A stretch of 64,000 bases of DNA, from contig NZ_JAFBCT010000001.1 of assembly GCF_016907835.1 (NCBI RefSeq), positions 1,116,001-1,180,000 on the forward strand. The letters are read 5' to 3'. The notes under the pieces were generated by a model. It was given only the letters and a program-made list of their open reading frames with translations. It did no database searches and was not told the origin of the DNA. Below, piece by piece: positions 15,479 through 24,380 of the stretch. Within the stretch, counting starts at the first letter, position 1, and every line of letters begins with the position of its first letter. The DNA is from Agromyces cerinus (GTDB lineage: Bacteria > Actinomycetota > Actinomycetes > Actinomycetales > Microbacteriaceae). Both the position numbers and the translations under genes were made by a program.

Positions 15479-15967
15479 ATGAGACGGCGGATCGGTACCA
15501 GCGCGGCCCTTGCACTCGCCGGGGTCGCGATGCTCGTGGGCTTGGCGGCGTGCACGTTCGACGATCCAGGGCCGACGCCGCCTGCGACCGGTCGGCCGAC
15601 GCCGTCCGCCCCGGGCACCGCCGCACCGACCGCACCGGAGTTCCGACCCGAGCTCTCCGCGACCGAGAACCTGCCCTACTTCGACTGGGTGAACAGCGGC
15701 GTCGTCGCCGCGAACGCCTCGGCGGGCGGGCGGGACTTCATCGACGCGCTCGTCGCGGCAGGGTTCGACAAGGCGCAGATGCAGGTCACCGCCGACACGA
15801 CGACGATCGGAGAGGCGGCCGATTCGGTGCAGTTCTCCGTGCTCTTCCAAGGCGAATGCCTCGTCGGTCAGTACGGTCCGAAGTCCGACGGGTATCACGG
15901 GGCGGTTCGCCCACCGCTCGGCACCGGCGCCTGTCTCGTCGGGCAGACCCGCCCCATAGACTGGTAG
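15479..15967 (+). CDS. Secreted lipoprotein of unknown function (DUF6993-like)
   Basis: A 162-residue predicted lipoprotein: positively charged start MRRRIG, a hydrophobic segment and the lipobox LAAC (Cys25), then a Pro/Thr-rich linker (about 28-52) and a small globular domain ending CLVGQTRPIDW. The domain pattern (VAAGFDKAQMQVTADTTTIGEAADSVQFSV) resembles DUF6993 of actinobacteria. ATG 15479 is preferred over the in-frame GTG 15467 because GAGGGG sits four bases before it. The gene ends five bases before ettA. Confidence 0.8.
   Translation: MRRRIGTSAALALAGVAMLVGLAACTFDDPGPTPPATGRPTPSAPGTAAPTAPEFRPELSATENLPYFDWVNSGVVAANASAGGRDFIDALVAAGFDKAQMQVTADTTTIGEAADSVQFSVLFQGECLVGQYGPKSDGYHGAVRPPLGTGACLVGQTRPIDW
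15957..15962 (+). promoter_or_regulatory. -10 box of ettA
   Basis: TAGACT lies ten bases before the ettA ATG, inside the last codons of the lipoprotein gene. It would give a very short leader. Confidence 0.45.
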
Positions 15968-15972
15968 GCGAC

Positions 15973-17655
<1,683 letters not shown>

Positions 17656-17656
17656 C

Positions 17657-18133
17657 ATGCGCCTGCACGTGCCCACTCCGCTGCGGTGGAGCGACCTCGA
17701 CGCCTACGGGCACGTGAACAACGCCCGGATGCTGAGCCTCCTCGAAGAGGCTCGCATCCAGGCGTTCTGGGTGAGCGACGACACCTCGGAGCATGCTGCC
17801 GGCGCATCGACGGCGGTGCTCGATGCGACTCCTGGCGCAACCACGATCACGCTGATCGCGCGCCAGGAGGTCGAGTACCTCGCGCCGATCCCGTACCAGC
17901 GCCAGCCGGTCGACATCGAGCTCTGGATCGGCCACATGGGCGGGGCGAGCCTCGACGTCTGCTACGAGGTCTACTCGCCGGTCGGCGTCGAGCCACGCGT
18001 CCTGTACACCCGCGCGGTCACCACCATCGTGCTCGTCGATGCGACGACCGAGCGGCCGCGTCGCATCGGCGACACGGAACGCGCGGCATGGGAGCCGTAC
18101 CTCGGCGACCCGATCGCCTTCCGGCGGCGCTGA
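17657..18133 (+). CDS. Acyl-CoA thioesterase, hotdog fold (4HBT-like)
   Basis: A 158-residue single-hotdog thioesterase with the RWSDLDAYGHVNNARML motif in which Asp and His/Asn shape the active site, as in 4-hydroxybenzoyl-CoA thioesterase relatives. It should hydrolyse acyl-CoA, but the acyl chain is not predictable. It is one base downstream of ettA and therefore co-transcribed, an arrangement often seen in actinobacteria. Confidence 0.9.
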   Translation: MRLHVPTPLRWSDLDAYGHVNNARMLSLLEEARIQAFWVSDDTSEHAAGASTAVLDATPGATTITLIARQEVEYLAPIPYQRQPVDIELWIGHMGGASLDVCYEVYSPVGVEPRVLYTRAVTTIVLVDATTERPRRIGDTERAAWEPYLGDPIAFRRR

Positions 18134-18202
18134 CCGCCGACAGGGGAGCCCCACCGTCGCGACCGGCCCGCAGGCCGAGTCGATTCGCTGCGCGCGCCGG
18201 AT

Positions 18203-18724
18203 TCAGTCCTCGAGCGGCTCGTCGCTGAACGAGCCCTCCCAGACGGCGCGACTTCCGGCCTCCGCGATCTGCACGAGCGTCCACGTCGAGCCCGCGGTGA
18301 TCACAAGCGCACCGACCGTCAGCACGGTGCCCACGGCGAATCGGATGCCGCGGCTCGGCGCCGCCCCGTCACCCGCCGCACCGCGTCGACGTGCGGAGCG
18401 CTCGACGAGCGCCCAACCGCTGATCGCCGCGGCCAGCACGAGCAACGCGACGAGCCACGGCACGATGTCTTCGCCCTGCGCGGTGTGCACCTGGATCAGC
18501 GGTGCAGGCGGAACCCGCTGCTCGAGCCACTTGCCCGCCTCGATCGTGACGAGCCCGAGGGGCAGCAGCAGCGCCGCTGCGATGAGGGCGGGAAGCCAGA
18601 GCACCCGCCGCGCGCCAGGCCACGCCGCGATCACGATGAGCAGCAGGCCGAGCAACGGCGTCAGCACCACGACGGCGTGCACCAGAAGCACGTGCAGGGG
18701 GAGCCCCGCGAACGTGTAGTCCAT
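18203..18724 (-). CDS. DUF2231-like membrane protein
   Basis: A 173-residue protein with four transmembrane helices. It begins MDYTFAGLPLHVLLVHAVVV, the DUF2231 opening with conserved His residues in the first helix that could ligate heme or metal. The start is ATG 18724, two bases after the stop of the Rieske gene; longer readings overlap that gene. Co-transcription with the Rieske protein suggests an electron-transfer pair in the membrane. Confidence 0.8.
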   Translation of the reverse strand: MDYTFAGLPLHVLLVHAVVVLTPLLGLLLIVIAAWPGARRVLWLPALIAAALLLPLGLVTIEAGKWLEQRVPPAPLIQVHTAQGEDIVPWLVALLVLAAAISGWALVERSARRRGAAGDGAAPSRGIRFAVGTVLTVGALVITAGSTWTLVQIAEAGSRAVWEGSFSDEPLED

Positions 18725-18726
18725 GG

Positions 18727-19212
18727 TCAGGAGGCCGCGACGATGCGGTCGCCCGAGACGGCGACGGCGATCGGACTCAGCGGCTCGAGCGCCGGACCCT
18801 GGATGACGTCTCCCGTCGCGGCGTCGAACATCGACCCATGGCAGGGGCAGTGGAACTCGTCGCCCGCGGCGGCCACGACGCACTGCTGGTGCGTGCAGAT
18901 CGCGCTGAACGCGACGACCTGGCCAGCAATCGGTTGTGCGAGCAATGCTGGTGCCCCGTCGATCTTGGTGTCGATGCTTCCGCCGACCGGCACATCGGCG
19001 AGGGCTGCGATGTCGCCTCCGACGGCCGGCGCATCGGGTGCCGCGGATGCGTCGGTCGATGCCGGCGGATCCTCGACGAGGCTCGGGGGTGCGTCACTGG
19101 CCGAGCCGCTCGGGCTCGGGGCATCCGCTGCACAACCGGCGAGTGCGAGTGCGCCGCCGATCGCACCGGCGGAACCCAGGGTGAGGATGGTGCGTCGGGT
19201 GGGATCGGTCAT
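18727..19212 (-). CDS. Rieske [2Fe-2S] lipoprotein, Tat-exported
   Basis: Extracytoplasmic Rieske iron-sulfur protein of 161 residues. The cluster ligands are intact: CTHQQC and CPCHGSMF. The N-terminus has a twin-arginine motif (TRRTILTLG) and then a lipobox (LAGC), so it is probably folded in the cytoplasm, exported by Tat and lipidated. A Ser/Pro/Asp-rich linker of about 40 residues precedes the domain. It is much smaller than QcrA and lies away from cytochrome bc1 genes. ATG 19212 follows GAAGGAG. Confidence 0.9.
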   Translation of the reverse strand: MTDPTRRTILTLGSAGAIGGALALAGCAADAPSPSGSASDAPPSLVEDPPASTDASAAPDAPAVGGDIAALADVPVGGSIDTKIDGAPALLAQPIAGQVVAFSAICTHQQCVVAAAGDEFHCPCHGSMFDAATGDVIQGPALEPLSPIAVAVSGDRIVAAS

Positions 19213-19309
19213 CGCCAGAACTCCTTCGTCCGCGTCGCTCACTTCACGTGAGCGCCCATGGCACCCATTCTGGGTCACCATCCGCGAAGGACGGCGGATT
19301 CCACAGGAT

Positions 19310-20203
19310 CTATTCAGTCGGAGCCGACGGGCGAGCGGACTCGGGCACCCGCACCATGCCCTCTTGCGCGACGCTCGCCACCAGCACGCCATCGCGGGTG
19401 TAGATGCGTCCGAGCGAGAGTCCGCGGCCGCCGCTCGCCGACGGCGAGTCCTGCGTGTAGAGCAGCCATTCGTCGACGCGGGCGTCGCGGTGCCACCACA
19501 TCGCGTGGTCGAGGCTCGCGACCTTCAGGCCGGGGGTCGCCCAGGCGACGCCGTGCGCGCGCAGGATCGGTTCGAGGATCGAGTAGTCGCTTGCGTACGC
19601 GAGCGCGGCACGGTGCATGTTGAGGTCGTCGGGCAGGCGGCCGAACGCCTTCATCCACACCGCCTGGCGCGGCACCCGCTCGCCCTCGACGCTGAGGTAC
19701 ACGGGCGAGGGGATGTGCCGCACGTCGAACGCCCGCTCGTTCGACCAGTAGCGGGCGATATCGTGATCGAAGGCGCCGAGCACGTCGGCCGTCGACGGCA
19801 GCGTCTCGGGGTCGGGCAGGTCGGTCGGCATCTCCACCTGGTGCGAGACGCCGTCGTCTTCGGTCTGGAACGAGGCGATGAGCGACAGGATCGGCACGCC
19901 GTTCTGGAAGGCGTGCGTGCGACGGGTCGAGAACGAACGGCCGTCGTGCAGCCGGTCGACCGAGAAGGTGATGGGGTGCGCCACGTCGCCGGGCCGCAGG
20001 AAGTAGCCGTGCATCGAGTGGATCGTGCGGTCGTCGGCCACGGTGCGCATCGCGGCGATGAGCGACTGGGCGAGCACCTGGCCGCCGAAGACACGCCCGA
20101 GCGGCATCCACTGCGAGGGACCGGTGAAGATGTCCTCCGTGGTGCGAGCACCCGTGTCGGTGAGGTGCAGGGTGCTCAGCAGGCCGTCGATCGGACCGTT
20201 CAT
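19310..20203 (-). CDS. tesB: Acyl-CoA thioesterase II
   Basis: A 297-residue double-hotdog thioesterase that hydrolyses medium- and long-chain acyl-CoA. Typical TesB segments are present: GRVFGGQVLAQSLIAAMRTV near the N-terminus, HSMHGYFLRPGD, and ASLDHAMWWHRDARVDEWLLY with the catalytic Asp-His region, then GRGLSLGRIYTRDG. The ATG at 20203 is preceded by GGAGGAAC. The much longer open frame through this region is an artefact of high GC. It is monocistronic and divergent from the next gene. Confidence 0.93.
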   Translation of the reverse strand: MNGPIDGLLSTLHLTDTGARTTEDIFTGPSQWMPLGRVFGGQVLAQSLIAAMRTVADDRTIHSMHGYFLRPGDVAHPITFSVDRLHDGRSFSTRRTHAFQNGVPILSLIASFQTEDDGVSHQVEMPTDLPDPETLPSTADVLGAFDHDIARYWSNERAFDVRHIPSPVYLSVEGERVPRQAVWMKAFGRLPDDLNMHRAALAYASDYSILEPILRAHGVAWATPGLKVASLDHAMWWHRDARVDEWLLYTQDSPSASGGRGLSLGRIYTRDGVLVASVAQEGMVRVPESARPSAPTE

Positions 20204-20281
20204 CGTTCCTCCGTGTCGGTGGTCGGTGACCGCTCGTGACCCTCTGAGCGTGTGACCGCCGGGGCGGCGGCGCTCTCTTGG

Positions 20282-20287
20282 TAGTTT
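20282..20287 (+). promoter_or_regulatory. -10 box of gene at 20297
   Basis: TAGTTT lies nine bases before the ATG at 20297, giving almost no leader. Confidence 0.4.
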
Positions 20288-20296
20288 AGACAGGAG

Positions 20297-20977
20297 ATGG
20301 CTCAACAACTCACGCTCGCCGACAGCTTGTCGCTCGGAGATCTGCACACCTACCTGCAGCGCGCAGGGCGCGTCGAAGACGGTTCCGTGCGCCTCATCGC
20401 GGGCTCGGGCATCCTCGCCGTGTACACCGCGATCCTGTACCCGCGGGGCATTCTCGACGAGAGCCCCACCGTGCTCGGCCTGCGCACCTTCGCCCTCGCC
20501 GACGACGAGGAGTTCGACTCGGTCGTGCCGATGCGCTCCCTCGTCGAGCGCATCGTGCGGGCACGGGGCGAGCTCGGCGAAGACGACGACTCGCGCCCCG
20601 TCTCGATGTCGCGACCGCCCGAGGTCAACACGGTCACTTGGGCGGGCATTTCGCCGCCGCGGGGCGGCTGGCGGCCGCTCGGCACGACGGATGCCGCGAC
20701 GCTCGAGGCTGCGGCACGTGCGGGCATCGACGAGGTCGCCGAGGCGATTCCGGCCGGCACCGGGGAGCAGCTCGTGCAGCGCGTGCGCTCCGAGGTGTGG
20801 GGGCGCGGCGTCGAAGGCGTCGAGTACCTCCCCACCGGCGCTGCGTTCGCCGCGTACAGCCTCGGCTTCCTCGGCGACGACGAGGTGAAGCTCTTCGAGA
20901 CGGGTCCGTGGACCCGGCTCTCGTCGCGCCGCGGACACGTGCTCGTGCGCCGCAAGCCCTGGACCCTGAAGGCCTGA
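20297..20977 (+). CDS. Conserved actinobacterial protein of unknown function
   Basis: A 226-residue soluble protein (MAQQLTLADSLSLGDLHTYL...) of a type common in Actinobacteria but without a function I can name. It has no signal peptide or membrane helix; the central part is Asp/Glu-rich. Codon usage and the nearby -10 box support it as a real gene. A perfect inverted repeat separates it from the convergent flavin dehydrogenase. Confidence 0.8.
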   Translation: MAQQLTLADSLSLGDLHTYLQRAGRVEDGSVRLIAGSGILAVYTAILYPRGILDESPTVLGLRTFALADDEEFDSVVPMRSLVERIVRARGELGEDDDSRPVSMSRPPEVNTVTWAGISPPRGGWRPLGTTDAATLEAAARAGIDEVAEAIPAGTGEQLVQRVRSEVWGRGVEGVEYLPTGAAFAAYSLGFLGDDEVKLFETGPWTRLSSRRGHVLVRRKPWTLKA

Positions 20978-20985
20978 CTTCTGCT

Positions 20986-21033
20986 GGTTGAGCCTGTCGA
21001 AACCCTGCTGCGCCGGTTTCGACAGGCTCAACC
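20986..21033. repeat. 19-bp perfect inverted repeat, probable bidirectional terminator
   Basis: GGTTGAGCCTGTCGAAACC (20986-21004) and its exact reverse complement (21015-21033) enclose a ten-base loop between two convergent genes, where a two-way terminator is expected. A 17-of-19 match to one arm lies inside the aminopeptidase gene at 26481-26499, so this looks like a dispersed repeat family and not only a terminator. Confidence 0.8.
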
Positions 21034-21045
21034 CACAAGAATGGG

Positions 21046-22734
21046 TCAGAGGCGAGCGATCGCGCGTCCGGCTGCGCGGCCGGTGAAGAGGCATCCGCCG
21101 AGGAAGGTGCCTTCGAGCGCACGGTAGCCGTGCACGCCGCCACCGCCGAAGCCGGATGCCTCGCCGACGGCGTAGAGCCCGGGAACCGGTGCGCCATCCG
21201 CCCCGAGGGCACGGGAGTCGAGGTCGGTCTGGATGCCGCCGAGGCTCTTGCGGGTGAGGATGTGGAGCTTCACCGCGATGAGCGGTCCGGCCTTCGGATC
21301 GAGGATCTGATGCGGCGTCGCCACGCGGATGAGCTTGTCGCCGCGGTAGTTGCGCGCACCGCGAACCGCGGTGAGCTGCAGGTCCTTCGTGAACTCGTTG
21401 TCGACCTCGCGGTCGCGGGCGACGATCTCGCGCTCGATGTTCGCGGTGTCGAGCTCCGCCTCGGGCGAGAGGGCGCGCATGCCGTCGAGGAGTTCGCCCA
21501 GCGTATCGGCGACCACGAAGTCGACGCCGCGCTCCTTGAACGCCTCGACCGGGCCAGGTGCGCCCGAGCCGAGTCGCTGGGCGAGGAGCTTCAGGTCCTT
21601 GCCGGTGAGGTCGGGGTTCTGCTCGCTGCCCGAGAGTGCGAACTCCTTCTCGATGATCTTCTGGGTGAGCACGAACCACGAGTGGTCGTGTCCGGTCGTC
21701 ATGAGGTGCTCGAGCGTGCCGAGGGTGTCGAAGCCGGGGAAGAGCGGCACTGGCAGTCGCTTGCCGGTCGCGTCGAACCAGAGCGACGACGGGCCGGGCA
21801 GGATGCGGATGCCGTGCATCGGCCAGATCGGGTCCCAGTTGGTGATGCCCTCGGTGTAGTGCCACATGCGGTCGCCGTTGACGAGCCGTGCGCCGGATGC
21901 CTCGGCGATGCCGAGCATGCGCCCGTCGACGTGAGCCGGCACGCCCGAGAGCATGTGCTCGGGGGCCGTGCCGAGGCGCTCGGGCCATGCCGCGCGCACG
22001 AGGTCGTGGTTGCCGCCGATGCCGCCCGAGGCGACGACGACGGCGGGGGCGCGCAGCTCGAACTCGCCGACCTCGTCGCGGTTCGACGGCTCGCCGCGCC
22101 CAGCTCCGTCGGGTGCGAGCACGGCGCCGCGGATGCCGACGACCGCGCCGGCTTCGACGATGAGCTCGTCGACGCGGTGCCGGTGGCGGAACTCGACAAG
22201 ACCCGCTGCCTCGCCCGCCTTCACCTTGGCGATGAACGGGGCGAGCACGCCGGGGCCGGTGCCCCACGTGATGTGGAATCGCGGCACGGAGTTGCCGTGG
22301 CCGATGGCGTTGTAGCCGCCGCGCTCCGCCCAGCCGACGATGGGGAAGAAGCGCACGCCCTTCTCGTGCAGCCAGGCGCGCTTCTCGCCCGCGGCGAACT
22401 CGACGTAGGCGTCGGCCCAGCGCCGCCCCCAGTCGTCTTCGTCGTCGCGGTCGAATCCGGCGGTGCCGTCCCAGTCCTGCTTCGCGAGCTCGAGCGAGTC
22501 CTTCACGCCCATGCGGCGCTGCTCGGGCGAGTCGACGAGGAAGAGCCCGCCGAACGACCAGTGCGCCTGGCCGCCGAGGCTTGCTTCGGGCTCTTGATCG
22601 ACGATCACGACGCGCTTGCCGGCGTCGACGAGTTCGGCTGCGGCGACGAGGCCCGAGAGGCCGGCGCCGACGACGATGGCGTCGGCCGGCTTCTGCGTGC
22701 GTTCGGTCGCGGCGGGTGCGGGGGAGGCGGCCAC
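21046..22734 (-). CDS. FAD-binding dehydrogenase (3-ketosteroid dehydrogenase-like)
   Basis: A flavoprotein of 562 residues related to fumarate reductase/KSTD-type FAD dehydrogenases. The N-terminal ADP-binding fold is clear (AIVVGAGLSGLVAAAELVDAGKRVVIVDQE, about 18-49), as are VVVASGGIGGNHDLVRAAWP and the C-terminal FAD loop GLYAVGEASGFGGGGVHGYRALEGTFLGGCLFTGRAAG. There is no signal peptide. The substrate is unknown and steroid oxidation should not be assumed. It begins at GTG 22734, with AAGGAG upstream. Confidence 0.88.
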   Translation of the reverse strand: MAASPAPAATERTQKPADAIVVGAGLSGLVAAAELVDAGKRVVIVDQEPEASLGGQAHWSFGGLFLVDSPEQRRMGVKDSLELAKQDWDGTAGFDRDDEDDWGRRWADAYVEFAAGEKRAWLHEKGVRFFPIVGWAERGGYNAIGHGNSVPRFHITWGTGPGVLAPFIAKVKAGEAAGLVEFRHRHRVDELIVEAGAVVGIRGAVLAPDGAGRGEPSNRDEVGEFELRAPAVVVASGGIGGNHDLVRAAWPERLGTAPEHMLSGVPAHVDGRMLGIAEASGARLVNGDRMWHYTEGITNWDPIWPMHGIRILPGPSSLWFDATGKRLPVPLFPGFDTLGTLEHLMTTGHDHSWFVLTQKIIEKEFALSGSEQNPDLTGKDLKLLAQRLGSGAPGPVEAFKERGVDFVVADTLGELLDGMRALSPEAELDTANIEREIVARDREVDNEFTKDLQLTAVRGARNYRGDKLIRVATPHQILDPKAGPLIAVKLHILTRKSLGGIQTDLDSRALGADGAPVPGLYAVGEASGFGGGGVHGYRALEGTFLGGCLFTGRAAGRAIARL

Positions 22735-22795
22735 AAGGACTCCTTCGTCTCGGGTGGTGCGTGGGGTTCGGGTGGGGTCGGGCGGTGTGGTGCTG

Positions 22796-23260
22796 CTATT
22801 CGTCGAACGTGTTGACCATCGCGAAGGCGGCCCGCTGGAGATAATCCCACAGCGTCTCCTCCGCGAGCGGCGGCAGGTCGAGCGAGTCGACCGCGGCGCG
22901 CATGTGCTGCAGCCAGCGGTCGCGGGCGTCGGGGTTCACCTTGAACGGCTGGTGCCGCATGCGCAGGCGCGGGTGGCCGCGCTGTTCGCTGTAGGTGCCG
23001 GGGCCGCCCCAGTACTGCTCGAGGAACATGGTGAGCCGTTCGGCCGCCGGTCCGAGGTCTTCTTCGGGGTACATCGGCTTCAGCACGGGGTCGCCAGCGA
23101 CACCGCGGTAGAACTCCGCGACGAGCCGCTCGAAGGTCGGGCGTCCGCCGACGGTCTCGTAGAACGACGGGCCGAGCGCCGAGCCGTGCTCGGTGCCGCG
23201 CAGCGGCACGTTCGCGGGCCGCGCTGGGCCGGATGCCTCGACGGGCACGTGCTCGGTCAT
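22796..23260 (-). CDS. glbO: Group II truncated hemoglobin
   Basis: Oxygen- or NO-reactive heme protein of 154 residues. The 2-on-2 globin landmarks are present: Phe-Tyr in AEFYRG (B9/B10), YWGGPGTYSEQRGHPRLRMRH with the proximal His, and RDRWLQHM with Trp at G8, the mark of group II (GlbO). An N-terminal extension of about 25 residues is extra. The ATG overlaps the mscS stop by four bases, so it is co-translated with the channel gene. Confidence 0.92.
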   Translation of the reverse strand: MTEHVPVEASGPARPANVPLRGTEHGSALGPSFYETVGGRPTFERLVAEFYRGVAGDPVLKPMYPEEDLGPAAERLTMFLEQYWGGPGTYSEQRGHPRLRMRHQPFKVNPDARDRWLQHMRAAVDSLDLPPLAEETLWDYLQRAAFAMVNTFDE

Positions 23261-24369
23261 GATGCTCCTCCAGCCGGGGGTGCCGGCGGCTTCGGTGCGC
23301 GGGGTGCGCGGGGCTTCTTCACGGCGGCGCGGGCCGCAGCGGCGCCGGTATCGCCCGCGGCGACGACGGCGTTCGGTGTCGTCTTCGGCGGCTTCGCGCC
23401 CTTGACCCGGGTGGCTCCCTCGAACCCGGCAAGCACGACGCTGTTGAGGCTCGGCAGCTTCACGCCCATCTCGTCGAGTGCGCGCTTGAGCCGCATGCGC
23501 AGCTCCCGCGCCACGTCGTCCTTCGCGGAGGAGCGCACCTTCATGACCACGCGGATAACGAGGGCCTCCGCCGTGACGGACTCCAGACCCCAGACCTCGG
23601 GCTTCTCGAGCACGCGCGAGCGCCACTTGGGGGAGTGCGCCATCTCGGTCGCCGTGCGCAGCAGCGTCGCCTCGACCTCGTCGACGTCGACGTCGTACGG
23701 CACCGCGAGATCGACGATCACGCGCGCCCAACCCTGCGACATGTTGCCGACGCGAAGGATCTCGCCGTTGCGCACGAACCAGAGCGTGCCGTTCACGTCG
23801 CGGATCTTCGTGACGCGGATGCGCACCTCTTCGACGATGCCCGTCGCCGGGCCGAGGTCGACGACGTCGCCGACGCCGAGCTGATCCTCGACGACCATGA
23901 ACAGGCCGTTGAGGCCGTCTTTCACGATGTTCTGCGCGCCGAAGCCGAGCCCCGCGCCGAGGGCTGCGGTGAGCAGGGCGAACGAGCCGAGGATCGCGTC
24001 GTTGATGGTGTTGACGACGAGCAGCACGACGATGATGAAGAGCGTCACGTTGACGATGTTCGTGAGCACCGTGCCGAGCGTGCGCGTGCGTTGAACGACT
24101 CGCACGGCCGCGAGCGGCGACGCTTGGAGCGCTTGGGTGTCGGTGACGTCCTGCTTCTTCTTGACGCCCGTGACGATCTGCTTGACGACTCGCTCGATGA
24201 CGAAGTGCAGCACCCAGCGGATCAGGAGGGCGAAGACGATGATGAAGACGATCGAGATGATCTTGCCGAGCACGACGTCCCAGTTCTCGGCCCAGTACGT
24301 CGCGATCTGCGCCCAGAAGTCGGCGGTCACCGGGTTGTCCTCACCAGAGGTCGCTGCGAATCCGAACAT
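23257..24369 (-). CDS. Small-conductance mechanosensitive channel (MscS family)
   Basis: A 370-residue MscS-type channel that opens on hypo-osmotic shock. It has an N-terminal helix, two further membrane helices and the pore/beta-domain sequence GLGFGAQNIVKDGLNGLFMVVEDQLGVGDVV, the best conserved MscS segment. A cytoplasmic domain follows, then an Ala/Pro/Lys-rich tail (about 335-370) that is poorly conserved. TAGACT lies eight bases before the ATG on the minus strand. The globin gene overlaps its stop. Confidence 0.92.
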   Translation of the reverse strand: MFGFAATSGEDNPVTADFWAQIATYWAENWDVVLGKIISIVFIIVFALLIRWVLHFVIERVVKQIVTGVKKKQDVTDTQALQASPLAAVRVVQRTRTLGTVLTNIVNVTLFIIVVLLVVNTINDAILGSFALLTAALGAGLGFGAQNIVKDGLNGLFMVVEDQLGVGDVVDLGPATGIVEEVRIRVTKIRDVNGTLWFVRNGEILRVGNMSQGWARVIVDLAVPYDVDVDEVEATLLRTATEMAHSPKWRSRVLEKPEVWGLESVTAEALVIRVVMKVRSSAKDDVARELRMRLKRALDEMGVKLPSLNSVVLAGFEGATRVKGAKPPKTTPNAVVAAGDTGAAAARAAVKKPRAPRAPKPPAPPAGGAS

Positions 24370-24380
24370 GGTGTGAAAGT

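Noticed and set aside
19310..22267. A 985-codon open frame on the minus strand
   Set aside because: Only its last 297 codons (tesB) are coding; the rest runs antisense or out of frame through the unknown gene at 20297 and the flavin dehydrogenase and is Arg/Pro-rich, an effect of high GC.
21046..22734. Annotation of the flavoprotein as a true 3-ketosteroid dehydrogenase
   Set aside because: Only the FAD-domain similarity is visible; no steroid catabolic genes occur in the window.
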